From Candidatus Poribacteria bacterium (GTDB taxonomy: Bacteria > Poribacteria > WGA-4E > WGA-3G): a DNA stretch of 64,000 nucleotides. Position numbers and translations under genes: made by a program. Positions 33,837 through 41,780 of this stretch are shown here, piece by piece; within the stretch, counting starts at the first letter, position 1, and each line of letters opens with the position of its first letter. The notes beneath the pieces were generated by a model, which was not told the DNA's origin, searched no databases, and saw only the letters and a program-made list of their open reading frames with translations. Where the stretch lies: NCBI GenBank assembly GCA_022819945.1, contig JAJEGI010000161.1:1-64000 (forward strand), written 5' to 3'.

Positions 33837-36800
33837 CTATTTTTTGGATCGTGCTCTTGTCAGACGAAAATTTACTTGTTCAACCAGGGCGTTGCGGATA
33901 TCTTCCAACCTATCTTGAAAACCGAAATAGTTCGCAACTATATCGTCTATGAATAAATGCTCGTCTGTGTCAATTTCCTTTAAGACCGGCATTGGTTCTC
34001 TATTTTTGAGATTTTCAAACACTTGCTTTGCTTCGTGCGCGAAGTCAAAATTAAAATCTATGGGTAACATTTTCATATCTGTTGCTTCTGCTTTCAATAA
34101 ACCGCCGCCAAGATTTTTCCGACCGGTAATTTCTCTGAACAACCAGACAAAAGAAGAATTTAGGTAAACCCATAGGCAATAGTGCCTATCAGAATTCCAA
34201 AGATCTTCCGGCAGATACAATTCTACATGACTATATGAAAACGCTCGGCACGAGTTAAAGGTACAGTAATGACGTGATCCCACACCTCGCGGCATAACTA
34301 ATGCTGGTATTTTTTCCATTCTCTTGCTCGCTAACGCGGGTTTTATCCTTTTGTCAGCAGAAGTGGCAATAAATTGCGCACTTTTGACAATAATCGGTAA
34401 ATCGGAATTATCAGCACTCAGTTGGCTTAAAGGAAAGTTCAATCCTTGCCCAAAAGAAATCTTCTCACTTACATTTTTACGTGCTTCTGATCTCATCCTT
34501 GCAAGTATTTCTCTATAAAATTCGGGCATTGAAAAGATATGTCCCCACTTCATCAATTGGCTCGATTTTATCACCTTTTTGTCACTGATAATCAGATTAG
34601 CGTCAACAACACCATATTCTATATCTTCTACTGATTCTCTAACAAAAAGAGTGATAATAGTGTTTATATTCTGACTTTTGTTATCGGAGAAAAATTTGCT
34701 ACTACTATCAATAATTTTCAAGAAGGAAAATTTATTGAGCGAGAATTGTTGGAACTTGAATCCATAATCAGTATTGAGCCAAGCGTTTTGTGTAATAAAG
34801 CACCCATTGCCAGATTCATTCAAAAATTTGGCGGAGCGAGCGTAAAAATAGATTAACAAATCACTGCCGCGGGGCAGATCATCTTTCCAATCAGAAACGA
34901 CTTGTTTTCCATAGGCTATTTTCTGTTCATCCGATAGTAAGCTGTTCCGAGACTCAACATACGGCGGATTGCCAATTACCACATCAAACCCATCTGTGAG
35001 TCCGAACATCCACTCCGAGTCAAACCAATCGGTGGTGGCGTTCTGGTCGTAGGGATCCCAACGGGCAATCCTTTCAGCATCATCTGCTGGCATGCCGAAA
35101 TGCTTTAGTTCGGTTGTTAATTCTGCTCGCAATTCTTCGTCCTTAATCTTACATGCGCGTTTGCGTTGGCGGGTGGTGGCGTGGAAATGTTGCTCGCGAT
35201 TGTCGCGGAGTGCCTTCTCCAAATCTTGTGCTGTGTTGCTCGTCAATGTTCCTTGTGCCTTGAGACCGATCAGTGTATTTGCTGCTATAAAACGCGTCTC
35301 CAAATTCGGCAGCGGTTTGATACCGAAATTCGCTGCGTGCTGCTCCGGTGCCTGCTCAATTGCGAGAGATATAAAAAAGCGGAGTTTGGCGATTTGACAC
35401 GCGACAGGCTGGATGTCTATGCCGAAGATGCTGTTTTGAATCAGGTACAACTTCCGTCCGAAGTCTGAATCTCTGTAACGCTTGAAGGTCTCATCAATTT
35501 CAACGAGTTCTTCACGGCGCGCTTCGTCGTCCTGTGTATCAAAAGCGGCTTCTGCGCGTTGGATTGCGCGTTCCTTCTGCAATTGTTCCCATCGGGTGTT
35601 ATCTGGGTCAAGTCGGCGGAGTGCAAGTGTCAATTTGTGGAGCATCCCCATAGGGAACGCGCCAGAACCGACAGCGGGGTCCAGGACCTTGAGTTCAGAA
35701 ATGGCTCGGACGATGCCATCTGTCTCGGCATCGTCAAACCATTCATTGGCATCGTCAAAGGCTTGTGCATAGTCGAGGAGATAGTGTAACCGTTCATTCC
35801 ACAGTTTTGCGTCGCCGTCGGTTGGGTCGCATTTTTGGGATAACGTGGCGACTAACGCTTCCTCTACCATATAGTCGACAATGGCGCGCGGGGTATAGTA
35901 GGAGCCGGTCTGTTTGCGTACGGTTGCGCCGGTTTCGGGGTTGTAGGCGGCGAGTAGATTTTCAAACACTCTGCCGAGCAGCTCAGGGTCCAACGCTACT
36001 TCTTGCTCAATCGGTGTGTTTTCCTCGACGGTGAATTTGTAGTGTTCAAGTAGGGGGATCAAGCCTTGCTGTGTATCAAAAAAGAGGCGGTTGGGAATGC
36101 TTAGTTTTTTGTATTGCTTATCAGAGAAACAGTCGATTCGGTAACTCTTTTCACCTGTGGCTTCCCAGCTATCCAGACAATCGAACAAGCCACCGTTGAT
36201 GAACGGGGTTTCGCCGAACATCTCTAACAGTTTATCGGGGTCGCGCATCTGCTCTTTATAGCGGTAGCGTGAGAAATCCCGATTTGTGGCGTAGCCAACG
36301 GTGCTGAACTTTCGTTTGTCTATTTCCGTGTTCAGTGTGGCAAAGAAGAGGTTTTGTAGCACGGCGCGATAGTAGGAGTTGCCGTTATCAAAATCATTCT
36401 CTTTCAGTAGGTCTTGGATTTGTGCTTTGTTGAACAACGCATCCGCTACCAACCCTTTTTCCTTGATGAACCAGATAAAGAGCAGACGTGTAATAAGGCG
36501 GATAACATGCTCTTCCGGTTTTACCACACGATTCTCATCTGTCGGGAACGTTGCCTCTTTAACTGTCCATTCATACCACGCGAACAGTTTCCGATAGAAC
36601 TGCTTGTTGAGTGCTTCTGTATTGAGAACGGCTTCCCACGCCTTATGGAGTGTGTCAAAGTTGGTAACGTCTTCAATTTCAATAAGGCTACGGAGGTGGA
36701 GTTCCGATATAATGTCAATATGCGCCCGCTTCGGGGAATCAAGATTAATGTCCTTGATAAGCGTCACCTTTTCCAAAACCTGTTTCGTCGTGTTACGGAG

Positions 36801-37292
36801 GTTAGGTCTGCGGTTGATAATGGCGAGGGAGAGCACAGTACCGTATCGGAACATCACCATGATCGATTTTTCAAATGCTTTGTTGATAAAACGGGTAATG
36901 TCAGCGAGTTGTGTACGCGTGTAGGTGTTTTGAGTCAGTTGAACGGTGACGAACATATAAGAGGTTCTAAGCGTATCGTCTATTTGGGTACTCTCAAACA
37001 ACACACCCTGCTCTGGTTCTATCTGTTGGTTAATCTCAGCATCCGATACTTGCATAATCTGGAGAAAGGATTGCCACTCATCAATGCGGAGTTTATCAGA
37101 CGGATTGGCAGTGTCAAGGGCGGATTCAAAGAGACGGTCAAACCTCTCCTTGTCGATTGCATCGTTTCCGACTCGCTTGCTGTAGTAACCGAGGGTGTTC
37201 AGGAAGGTTGTGGCGGCTTCTCTTAGGGGTTGGTTATTGAAGTTCTTTAGGGCGTTCTCAATGTTTTGTCTGATTGTTATTTCTGAATTCAT
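33837..37292 (-). CDS. Eco57I-type adenine-specific DNA methylase, 3' end frameshifted
   Basis: An 1151-residue protein of the Eco57I/PglX-like class. The SAM-binding methylase core is marked by GSYYTPRAIVDYMV, VLDPAVGSGAFPMGML, FGIDIQPVACQIAKLRF and the N6-adenine motif GNPPYVES (motif IV). A C-terminal target-recognition-like region follows. The frame ends at TAG 33837, right after the A6 run at 33845-33840. Directly beyond, the +1 frame continues RTDTSTSENEIDKRVYELYN then LTEDEIAIVERSK and ends at TGA 33737, the usual end of this family. One base less in the A-run would give a complete product and a 4-base overlap with the TIR-TPR gene. It acts with the helicase at 38302. Confidence 0.85.
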   Translation of the reverse strand: MNSEITIRQNIENALKNFNNQPLREAATTFLNTLGYYSKRVGNDAIDKERFDRLFESALDTANPSDKLRIDEWQSFLQIMQVSDAEINQQIEPEQGVLFESTQIDDTLRTSYMFVTVQLTQNTYTRTQLADITRFINKAFEKSIMVMFRYGTVLSLAIINRRPNLRNTTKQVLEKVTLIKDINLDSPKRAHIDIISELHLRSLIEIEDVTNFDTLHKAWEAVLNTEALNKQFYRKLFAWYEWTVKEATFPTDENRVVKPEEHVIRLITRLLFIWFIKEKGLVADALFNKAQIQDLLKENDFDNGNSYYRAVLQNLFFATLNTEIDKRKFSTVGYATNRDFSRYRYKEQMRDPDKLLEMFGETPFINGGLFDCLDSWEATGEKSYRIDCFSDKQYKKLSIPNRLFFDTQQGLIPLLEHYKFTVEENTPIEQEVALDPELLGRVFENLLAAYNPETGATVRKQTGSYYTPRAIVDYMVEEALVATLSQKCDPTDGDAKLWNERLHYLLDYAQAFDDANEWFDDAETDGIVRAISELKVLDPAVGSGAFPMGMLHKLTLALRRLDPDNTRWEQLQKERAIQRAEAAFDTQDDEARREELVEIDETFKRYRDSDFGRKLYLIQNSIFGIDIQPVACQIAKLRFFISLAIEQAPEQHAANFGIKPLPNLETRFIAANTLIGLKAQGTLTSNTAQDLEKALRDNREQHFHATTRQRKRACKIKDEELRAELTTELKHFGMPADDAERIARWDPYDQNATTDWFDSEWMFGLTDGFDVVIGNPPYVESRNSLLSDEQKIAYGKQVVSDWKDDLPRGSDLLIYFYARSAKFLNESGNGCFITQNAWLNTDYGFKFQQFSLNKFSFLKIIDSSSKFFSDNKSQNINTIITLFVRESVEDIEYGVVDANLIISDKKVIKSSQLMKWGHIFSMPEFYREILARMRSEARKNVSEKISFGQGLNFPLSQLSADNSDLPIIVKSAQFIATSADKRIKPALASKRMEKIPALVMPRGVGSRHYCTFNSCRAFSYSHVELYLPEDLWNSDRHYCLWVYLNSSFVWLFREITGRKNLGGGLLKAEATDMKMLPIDFNFDFAHEAKQVFENLKNREPMPVLKEIDTDEHLFIDDIVANYFGFQDRLEDIRNALVEQVNFRLTRARSKK

Positions 37293-37320
37293 AGGCTACC
37301 TTTCTCCGTTATCAATTACT

Positions 37321-37356
37321 TCTATATTGTAGCACATACTTCCAGTTTGTGCTATG
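37321..37356 (-). promoter_or_regulatory. Hairpin-promoter element before the methylase
   Basis: On the minus strand TAGCACAAACT-GGA-AGTATGTGCTA forms a stem with one mismatch, directly followed by CTACAATATAG, where TGCTACAAT is an extended -10. It shares its layout (hairpin with CTGGAAG centre plus S-TACAATAT) with the 48-bp array units at 37994-38272, which lie in the opposite orientation. Confidence 0.55.
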
Positions 37357-37957
37357 AAGATTTCAGAGGTTTCCCGTCTACATCCCGCAAGCTAAAGCAG
37401 GGGGTCTTGATGGGAGGATTGATAAAAAATAAATTGGCATCTCTACATTATATATGTTATCATATACATACTAATCGAATTATACTAATCAAGAAAAAGT
37501 ATAAAAATAACCCGTCACCCAGACAAAGGAGGACAAAACGTAGACTCGGTTAAAACGAAACCCTTTTTGCCTAACCACTCAGAGTCACCGCAAACGCAAA
37601 TCCCAAATGTTACACTTTTCGCCTTTTTTTTCAAATACGAACCCATAACACAATCGCCTCTGAACTCTTACAACGACTAAGTTTATCGCAATGGCACATC
37701 TATACCGAATGTTACACTGGTGTAACATTTTAAGGACAGACGCACTGCCGGAAATTAAAGTCCCTGATAACCGGACACCTGCGATCGCGCCCCGAATCTG
37801 AACCGAAAGACCCTAACCCATCGGAGAAAAAAACATGACGCAAATTTTTGCGTACAAAAAAGATTTTTGCGTACAAAAAAAAATTAAAGTGCCTTCATAA
37901 CAAAAATCACAGCAGCCGAACGCATCTTTCTATTTCCAGTTGGCGAAAAACAGAACT
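37357..37957. other. Non-coding stretch with short palindromes and duplications
   Basis: No supported gene. It contains ACATTATATATGTTATCATA (37448-37467), the perfect palindrome AATGTTACAC-TG-GTGTAACATT (37708-37729) with a half-site at 37605-37615, and a 19-bp tandem duplication of ATTTTTGCGTACAAAAAAG (37844-37881). The palindrome is a plausible operator. Confidence 0.5.
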
Positions 37958-38298
37958 CTACAGGAGACACAATCTGGGAGATTCTACGGCAGACACAATC
38001 TGGAAGATTGTGGTACAATATGGGCTAATGTCCGTAGTAGGCACAATCTGGATGAAGATTAATTTATTAATTCGGTAATTTCTTAGCGAAATCCGGTGCG
38101 GTTCCAAACCGCACCTACCGGGCCTGGGGAAAATTGGAATTACCGATTTATTTTTTTAAACTTCATGAAGATTGTGGTACAGCATGGGCTAATGTCTATA
38201 GGAGACACAATCTGGAAGATTGTGGTACAACGTGGTCTAATGTCCGTAGTAGGCATAATCTGGAAGATTGTGGTACAGTATGGACTAATGTCTAGTAT
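37958..38298 (+). repeat. 48-bp hairpin repeat array, interrupted by a small insertion
   Basis: Units begin with CACAATCT-GGA-AGATTGTG (a perfect 8-bp stem), then GTACAATATGGGCTAATG and TCCGTAGTAGG. Starts at 37994, 38042, 38206 and 38254 give an exact 48-base period on each side of the insertion; partial units lie at 37963 and 38277-38298. TGGTACAAT after each hairpin resembles an extended -10. The array fills the gap between helicase and methylase genes. The last codons of the helicase gene run into it. Confidence 0.8.
38052..38173. mobile_element. MITE-like 104-bp insertion with 9-bp target duplication
   Basis: The direct repeats ATGAAGATT (38052-38060 and 38165-38173) flank 104 bp. Inside are subterminal inverted repeats TCGGTAATT (38072-38080) / AATTACCGA (38138-38146) and a central hairpin GGTGCGGTT-CCA-AACCGCACC (38095-38115). 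It splits the loop-side of one 48-bp array unit. The same central hairpin occurs at 22121. There is no coding capacity, so it would move with a transposase from elsewhere. Confidence 0.7.
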
Positions 38299-38301
38299 GG
38301 A

Positions 38302-41300
38302 CTAATGTCTAATGACCAACCATGTAATGAGTTCAAATTCGGTCTTTTCTGTAATTTGACTATCAGCAGTGGGTAGCAGTGCATCAGTACTTGCGTCAAG
38401 TTGATCGTTGACTTTCCGATTGTATGTCTCGCGAATTGAAGTTAGCGCGGCATCAAGTAGCATCTCATAGATCGTTGTATCGCTGCCGTTGTCGGTTTCC
38501 TCGTTGAACCAGTTGCAGAGGGCTTGATCATGTTGTTTCTTCTCAACACAGAGCGCGCTGAATTGTACCAAAATCTGTTTCGGGTTGGTGAATCCGATAG
38601 AGACTGCGCCTTCATCACTGATATGTACGAGATAATATGGGTGAATCGGGTTGAGTTTTTTCCCTTCTGCGCTGTCCTCTACTTCACGCGTCTGCTTTAA
38701 ACAGAAGATAACCCCCGGTTTGATATTTACAGGAAGTCCATCGTGTGTGAGGGGTGCGGTAACGGCGTATAAGCCAAGCGGGGCATCTCTGAGTTTCGCC
38801 TCGTTTTCACGCAGATAGTTGAGGAGCTGCGCTCGGAAATCGTCGAGTGTGAATTGGTTGAGATTCAACTGTTCTTCAATATGTTCAAAGTCAAGGATTT
38901 CAGTTTGCATGCGGCGAAGTTGCTCGTCACGGTGCGACCAGACCTGTTCCATACTCTCTTTTTCCGTCAATGAGAGCAGGTCATCATCACCCGTAGCAGT
39001 GAGATTGACGAGTGCCATGCGTGCCTCAACACGAGGTTTGAGATTGATGTATTCGTCGAGTTCAGGTGTGGGCCAGAAGTTGACGAGGTGGACCTTTTCG
39101 TTTCGGCTGCCGATACGGTCAATCCGTCCGAAACGTTGGATAATACGGACGGGGTTCCAGTGGATGTCGTAATTGATGAGGTAGTCGCAGTCCTGTAAGT
39201 TTTGTCCCTCGGAGATGCAGTCAGTAGCGATGAGAAGATCGATTTCGGGGGTTTCACCTTCTGTTTCGCTATCGTCTCTCTCTTTGGAAATCGGTGAAAA
39301 ATTCGTAAGAATTTCGTCAAAGTCATTTCGGACGAGTTCGCTTCTGCTTGCGCCGCCTGTAACGACAGCGGATTCAGTGTTAAGAGTCTCCTCTGCCCAT
39401 TCGCGCAGATTATCGTAGAGATAGTTAGCCGTATCAGCGAAAGCGGTAAAGACAAGGACTTTGCGATTCTCTTTTCCACATCGGTTTTCCGTGGGATTCT
39501 GCACCTTGGTGGCGATCAGCTGCTTGAGTTGTTCCAATTTTGCATCTCGGTCGGCTGTGATGTTATTAGCGTTTTTATGAATTTTTTCCAATTGCCGTTC
39601 ATCATCTCGAAGGTCAGCAAGCCAAGCCTCAAGATCAAGATGTTCATAGAGATATGTCTGATTTTTTCCTGCCTCTATACCCATCTGTAGTTCGTCGTCT
39701 TCCCCGTATTCTTCCGTTGTTTCGGCAAATGGATCGAAATCACTTTCGTTTACAGCACTCGGGCTTGCACTCAGAAAGTCCTGAATCTCAGACTCGCGCT
39801 CTTTAATATTTTTAATAGTGCGCTCAAGGGTCGATGCGAAGGAGTGGACACTACTTTCAAGTCGTTTGAGAAAGTTCACCTTCATCATACCGATAAGGTT
39901 GAATTCACGTTGTTGGAGCAGTCTCTCACCGTAATGGTGACGACATTCTTTACGGATATATCTTGACGGATTGAAGATTGCGAGTTGATAGTTATCAATT
40001 TGGTTGCTAATCGCTTGGTAGGTTGGGAATTTACCTTGCAGATCAATTTCAGAAGAGATAGGTTTCAGAAGTTCGCGATCTGGAAACTGACCGATTTCTT
40101 CATCAGCATTGGCGTAGAAATTTATGACATGCGTCCGCGAACGGGCAATAGTGAGTCGATCCAACAGCGCAAAAAAGTCAGCGTTCAGGTTTTCCGCAAG
40201 ACTTTCCTGTTGTTGAGACTTTTTAGGCATCTGCTCAGTTTCTGCTGTCCACGTATCGAAACGACTTTGTGCAGCGTTGAGTGTCCCTTTAATGCTTGGA
40301 ATGCCGGTTTTCCTGAAAGCGTCATCCCTGTCCTCAGTGATTAAACAGATCTGATTGTCAAGGTCGGTCAGCCGATTGTTGACTGGGGTCGCAGAGAGCA
40401 TTAAGACTTGCGTTTTGCCACCACTTTGGATGACATCTTCCAATAATTTGTTATATCGGCTTTTACGGACAAGTTTGCCATCCTGATCAAGTGTATTGGT
40501 AGGACGGTTTCGGAAGTTGTGAGACTCATCAATGACGACGAGGTCATAATCGCTCCAGTCAAGTTCTGCCAATTCAATACCGTTGGCATCTCCACGTTCT
40601 CGACTCAAATCTGTGTGTGCAAGAACGGTGTACCATAATGGATCATCTTTAAATGGATTACGTTTTCTGCTATAGCGTTTTGAATAAAGTAACCAATTCT
40701 GTTCCAATTTTTTGGGACAAAGCACAAGAACGTTAGCACCCTTCAACTCAAAGTACTTGATAATAGCGAGTGCCTCGTATGTTTTACCTAATCCGACGCT
40801 ATCAGCGATAATGCACCCGTTATATGCCTTGAGTTTCTGGATGCACGCTTGCACACCATGCCTTTGAAATGCGTAGAGCTTTTTCCAGATTTCTGTTTGC
40901 AAGAATGAAGGATTCGCTTCGGCAAACTCGGCATCGGTTGCGTCTGCTAAGAAGTCTTGAAAGAGATGATAAAGGGTTTTATAGTAGATGAATTCTGGCT
41001 CTTTGTCTTGATAGGCGTTTTCGAGGGTTTGCAGTACCTGTGCTTTTACATCTTCAACTTCATCGGATTCCCAGAGGTTATCAAACCACTCTTTCAGATC
41101 AGCGCAATCCGTTTTGCTATCGACTTCAAGGTTGAGTTCGATATTGCTTGCAGTTTCACTTAATCCCAAACCGCGCACGGTGAAGTTGGAGCTCCCGATA
41201 ATCGCATCCTCAGTCTTATCGTTCTCTATATAATACATCTTGCCGTGCAGGAGATTTGATTTACGGACTGAACGGATCTCGACCTTTTCTTCAATCCAGT

Positions 41301-41601
41301 CGGCACAGGCTCTGGCGACCTCTTTTTGGGAAAGATAATTTTGGAGTTTTAACCCGGTTTCGGTGAGTTGGAACGCCTTGCTTTCGGTTTTATCTGGGTC
41401 AATGTCAATAAAACTCGGTTCACCGAACAGGAAACGGAGTCCTTTGATGCCGGTTAGTTCGTCTCTGAGTTTGTCAAAGGCGTAAATGGTAAAATAGGCG
41501 GAGACGATGGAGAGATCAGAACCGTCTTGGATTTTATCTCGCAGAAAGTCGGCGACGGTGCCGTACATGCTATTGTCTCGGATGCGGGAGGTTTTTGACA
41601 T
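38302..41601 (-). CDS. PLD-SNF2 helicase fusion (restriction-like)
   Basis: A 1099-residue protein. The N-terminal phospholipase D-like nuclease domain (about residues 10-190) has the HKD motif LLHGKMYYIEN and GSSNFTVRGLG. A SNF2/SF2 helicase follows: Walker A ADSVGLGKTYEA near 265, DESHNFRNRP, LSATPVNNR, a long coiled insertion, then motif V/VI (ATDCISEGQNLQ, NPVRIIQRFGRIDRIGS). It is transcribed towards the Eco57I-type methylase across the 1-kb repeat region. A PLD-SNF2 plus methylase pair is typical of restriction-like or DISARM-like defence, but drmA, drmB and drmC are absent. The ATG has no clear SD. Confidence 0.85.
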   Translation of the reverse strand: MSKTSRIRDNSMYGTVADFLRDKIQDGSDLSIVSAYFTIYAFDKLRDELTGIKGLRFLFGEPSFIDIDPDKTESKAFQLTETGLKLQNYLSQKEVARACADWIEEKVEIRSVRKSNLLHGKMYYIENDKTEDAIIGSSNFTVRGLGLSETASNIELNLEVDSKTDCADLKEWFDNLWESDEVEDVKAQVLQTLENAYQDKEPEFIYYKTLYHLFQDFLADATDAEFAEANPSFLQTEIWKKLYAFQRHGVQACIQKLKAYNGCIIADSVGLGKTYEALAIIKYFELKGANVLVLCPKKLEQNWLLYSKRYSRKRNPFKDDPLWYTVLAHTDLSRERGDANGIELAELDWSDYDLVVIDESHNFRNRPTNTLDQDGKLVRKSRYNKLLEDVIQSGGKTQVLMLSATPVNNRLTDLDNQICLITEDRDDAFRKTGIPSIKGTLNAAQSRFDTWTAETEQMPKKSQQQESLAENLNADFFALLDRLTIARSRTHVINFYANADEEIGQFPDRELLKPISSEIDLQGKFPTYQAISNQIDNYQLAIFNPSRYIRKECRHHYGERLLQQREFNLIGMMKVNFLKRLESSVHSFASTLERTIKNIKERESEIQDFLSASPSAVNESDFDPFAETTEEYGEDDELQMGIEAGKNQTYLYEHLDLEAWLADLRDDERQLEKIHKNANNITADRDAKLEQLKQLIATKVQNPTENRCGKENRKVLVFTAFADTANYLYDNLREWAEETLNTESAVVTGGASRSELVRNDFDEILTNFSPISKERDDSETEGETPEIDLLIATDCISEGQNLQDCDYLINYDIHWNPVRIIQRFGRIDRIGSRNEKVHLVNFWPTPELDEYINLKPRVEARMALVNLTATGDDDLLSLTEKESMEQVWSHRDEQLRRMQTEILDFEHIEEQLNLNQFTLDDFRAQLLNYLRENEAKLRDAPLGLYAVTAPLTHDGLPVNIKPGVIFCLKQTREVEDSAEGKKLNPIHPYYLVHISDEGAVSIGFTNPKQILVQFSALCVEKKQHDQALCNWFNEETDNGSDTTIYEMLLDAALTSIRETYNRKVNDQLDASTDALLPTADSQITEKTEFELITWLVIRH

Positions 41602-41737
41602 TGTATTTTTTTCATGTTGCGATAAGCATACAATTGTTTGAGAATCGCGACCAGGAGATCGCTTCTACAGGAAAAATCAAGTTTTTATGATACCAATCTT
41701 CCGCAAAATTTACAAGCATAAAAAACCCAAAATGTGC

Positions 41738-41743
41738 TATACT
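41738..41743 (+). promoter_or_regulatory. Extended -10 box of the CotH-ankyrin gene
   Basis: TGCTATACT lies 38 bases before ATG 41781. No good -35 is seen. The SD TAGGAG is 8 bases upstream of the ATG. Confidence 0.5.
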
Positions 41744-41780
41744 AATTGTAGACTGTAATCGAAGTAATAGGAGAAAAAAA

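Noticed and set aside
37958..38298. CRISPR-like array
   Set aside because: The units are 48 bp with no unique spacers between repeats, the repeat is a plain hairpin, and there are no cas genes.
33737..41601. DISARM class 1
   Set aside because: SNF2 helicase and methylase are present but drmA, drmB and a separate drmC are missing; PLD is fused to the helicase.
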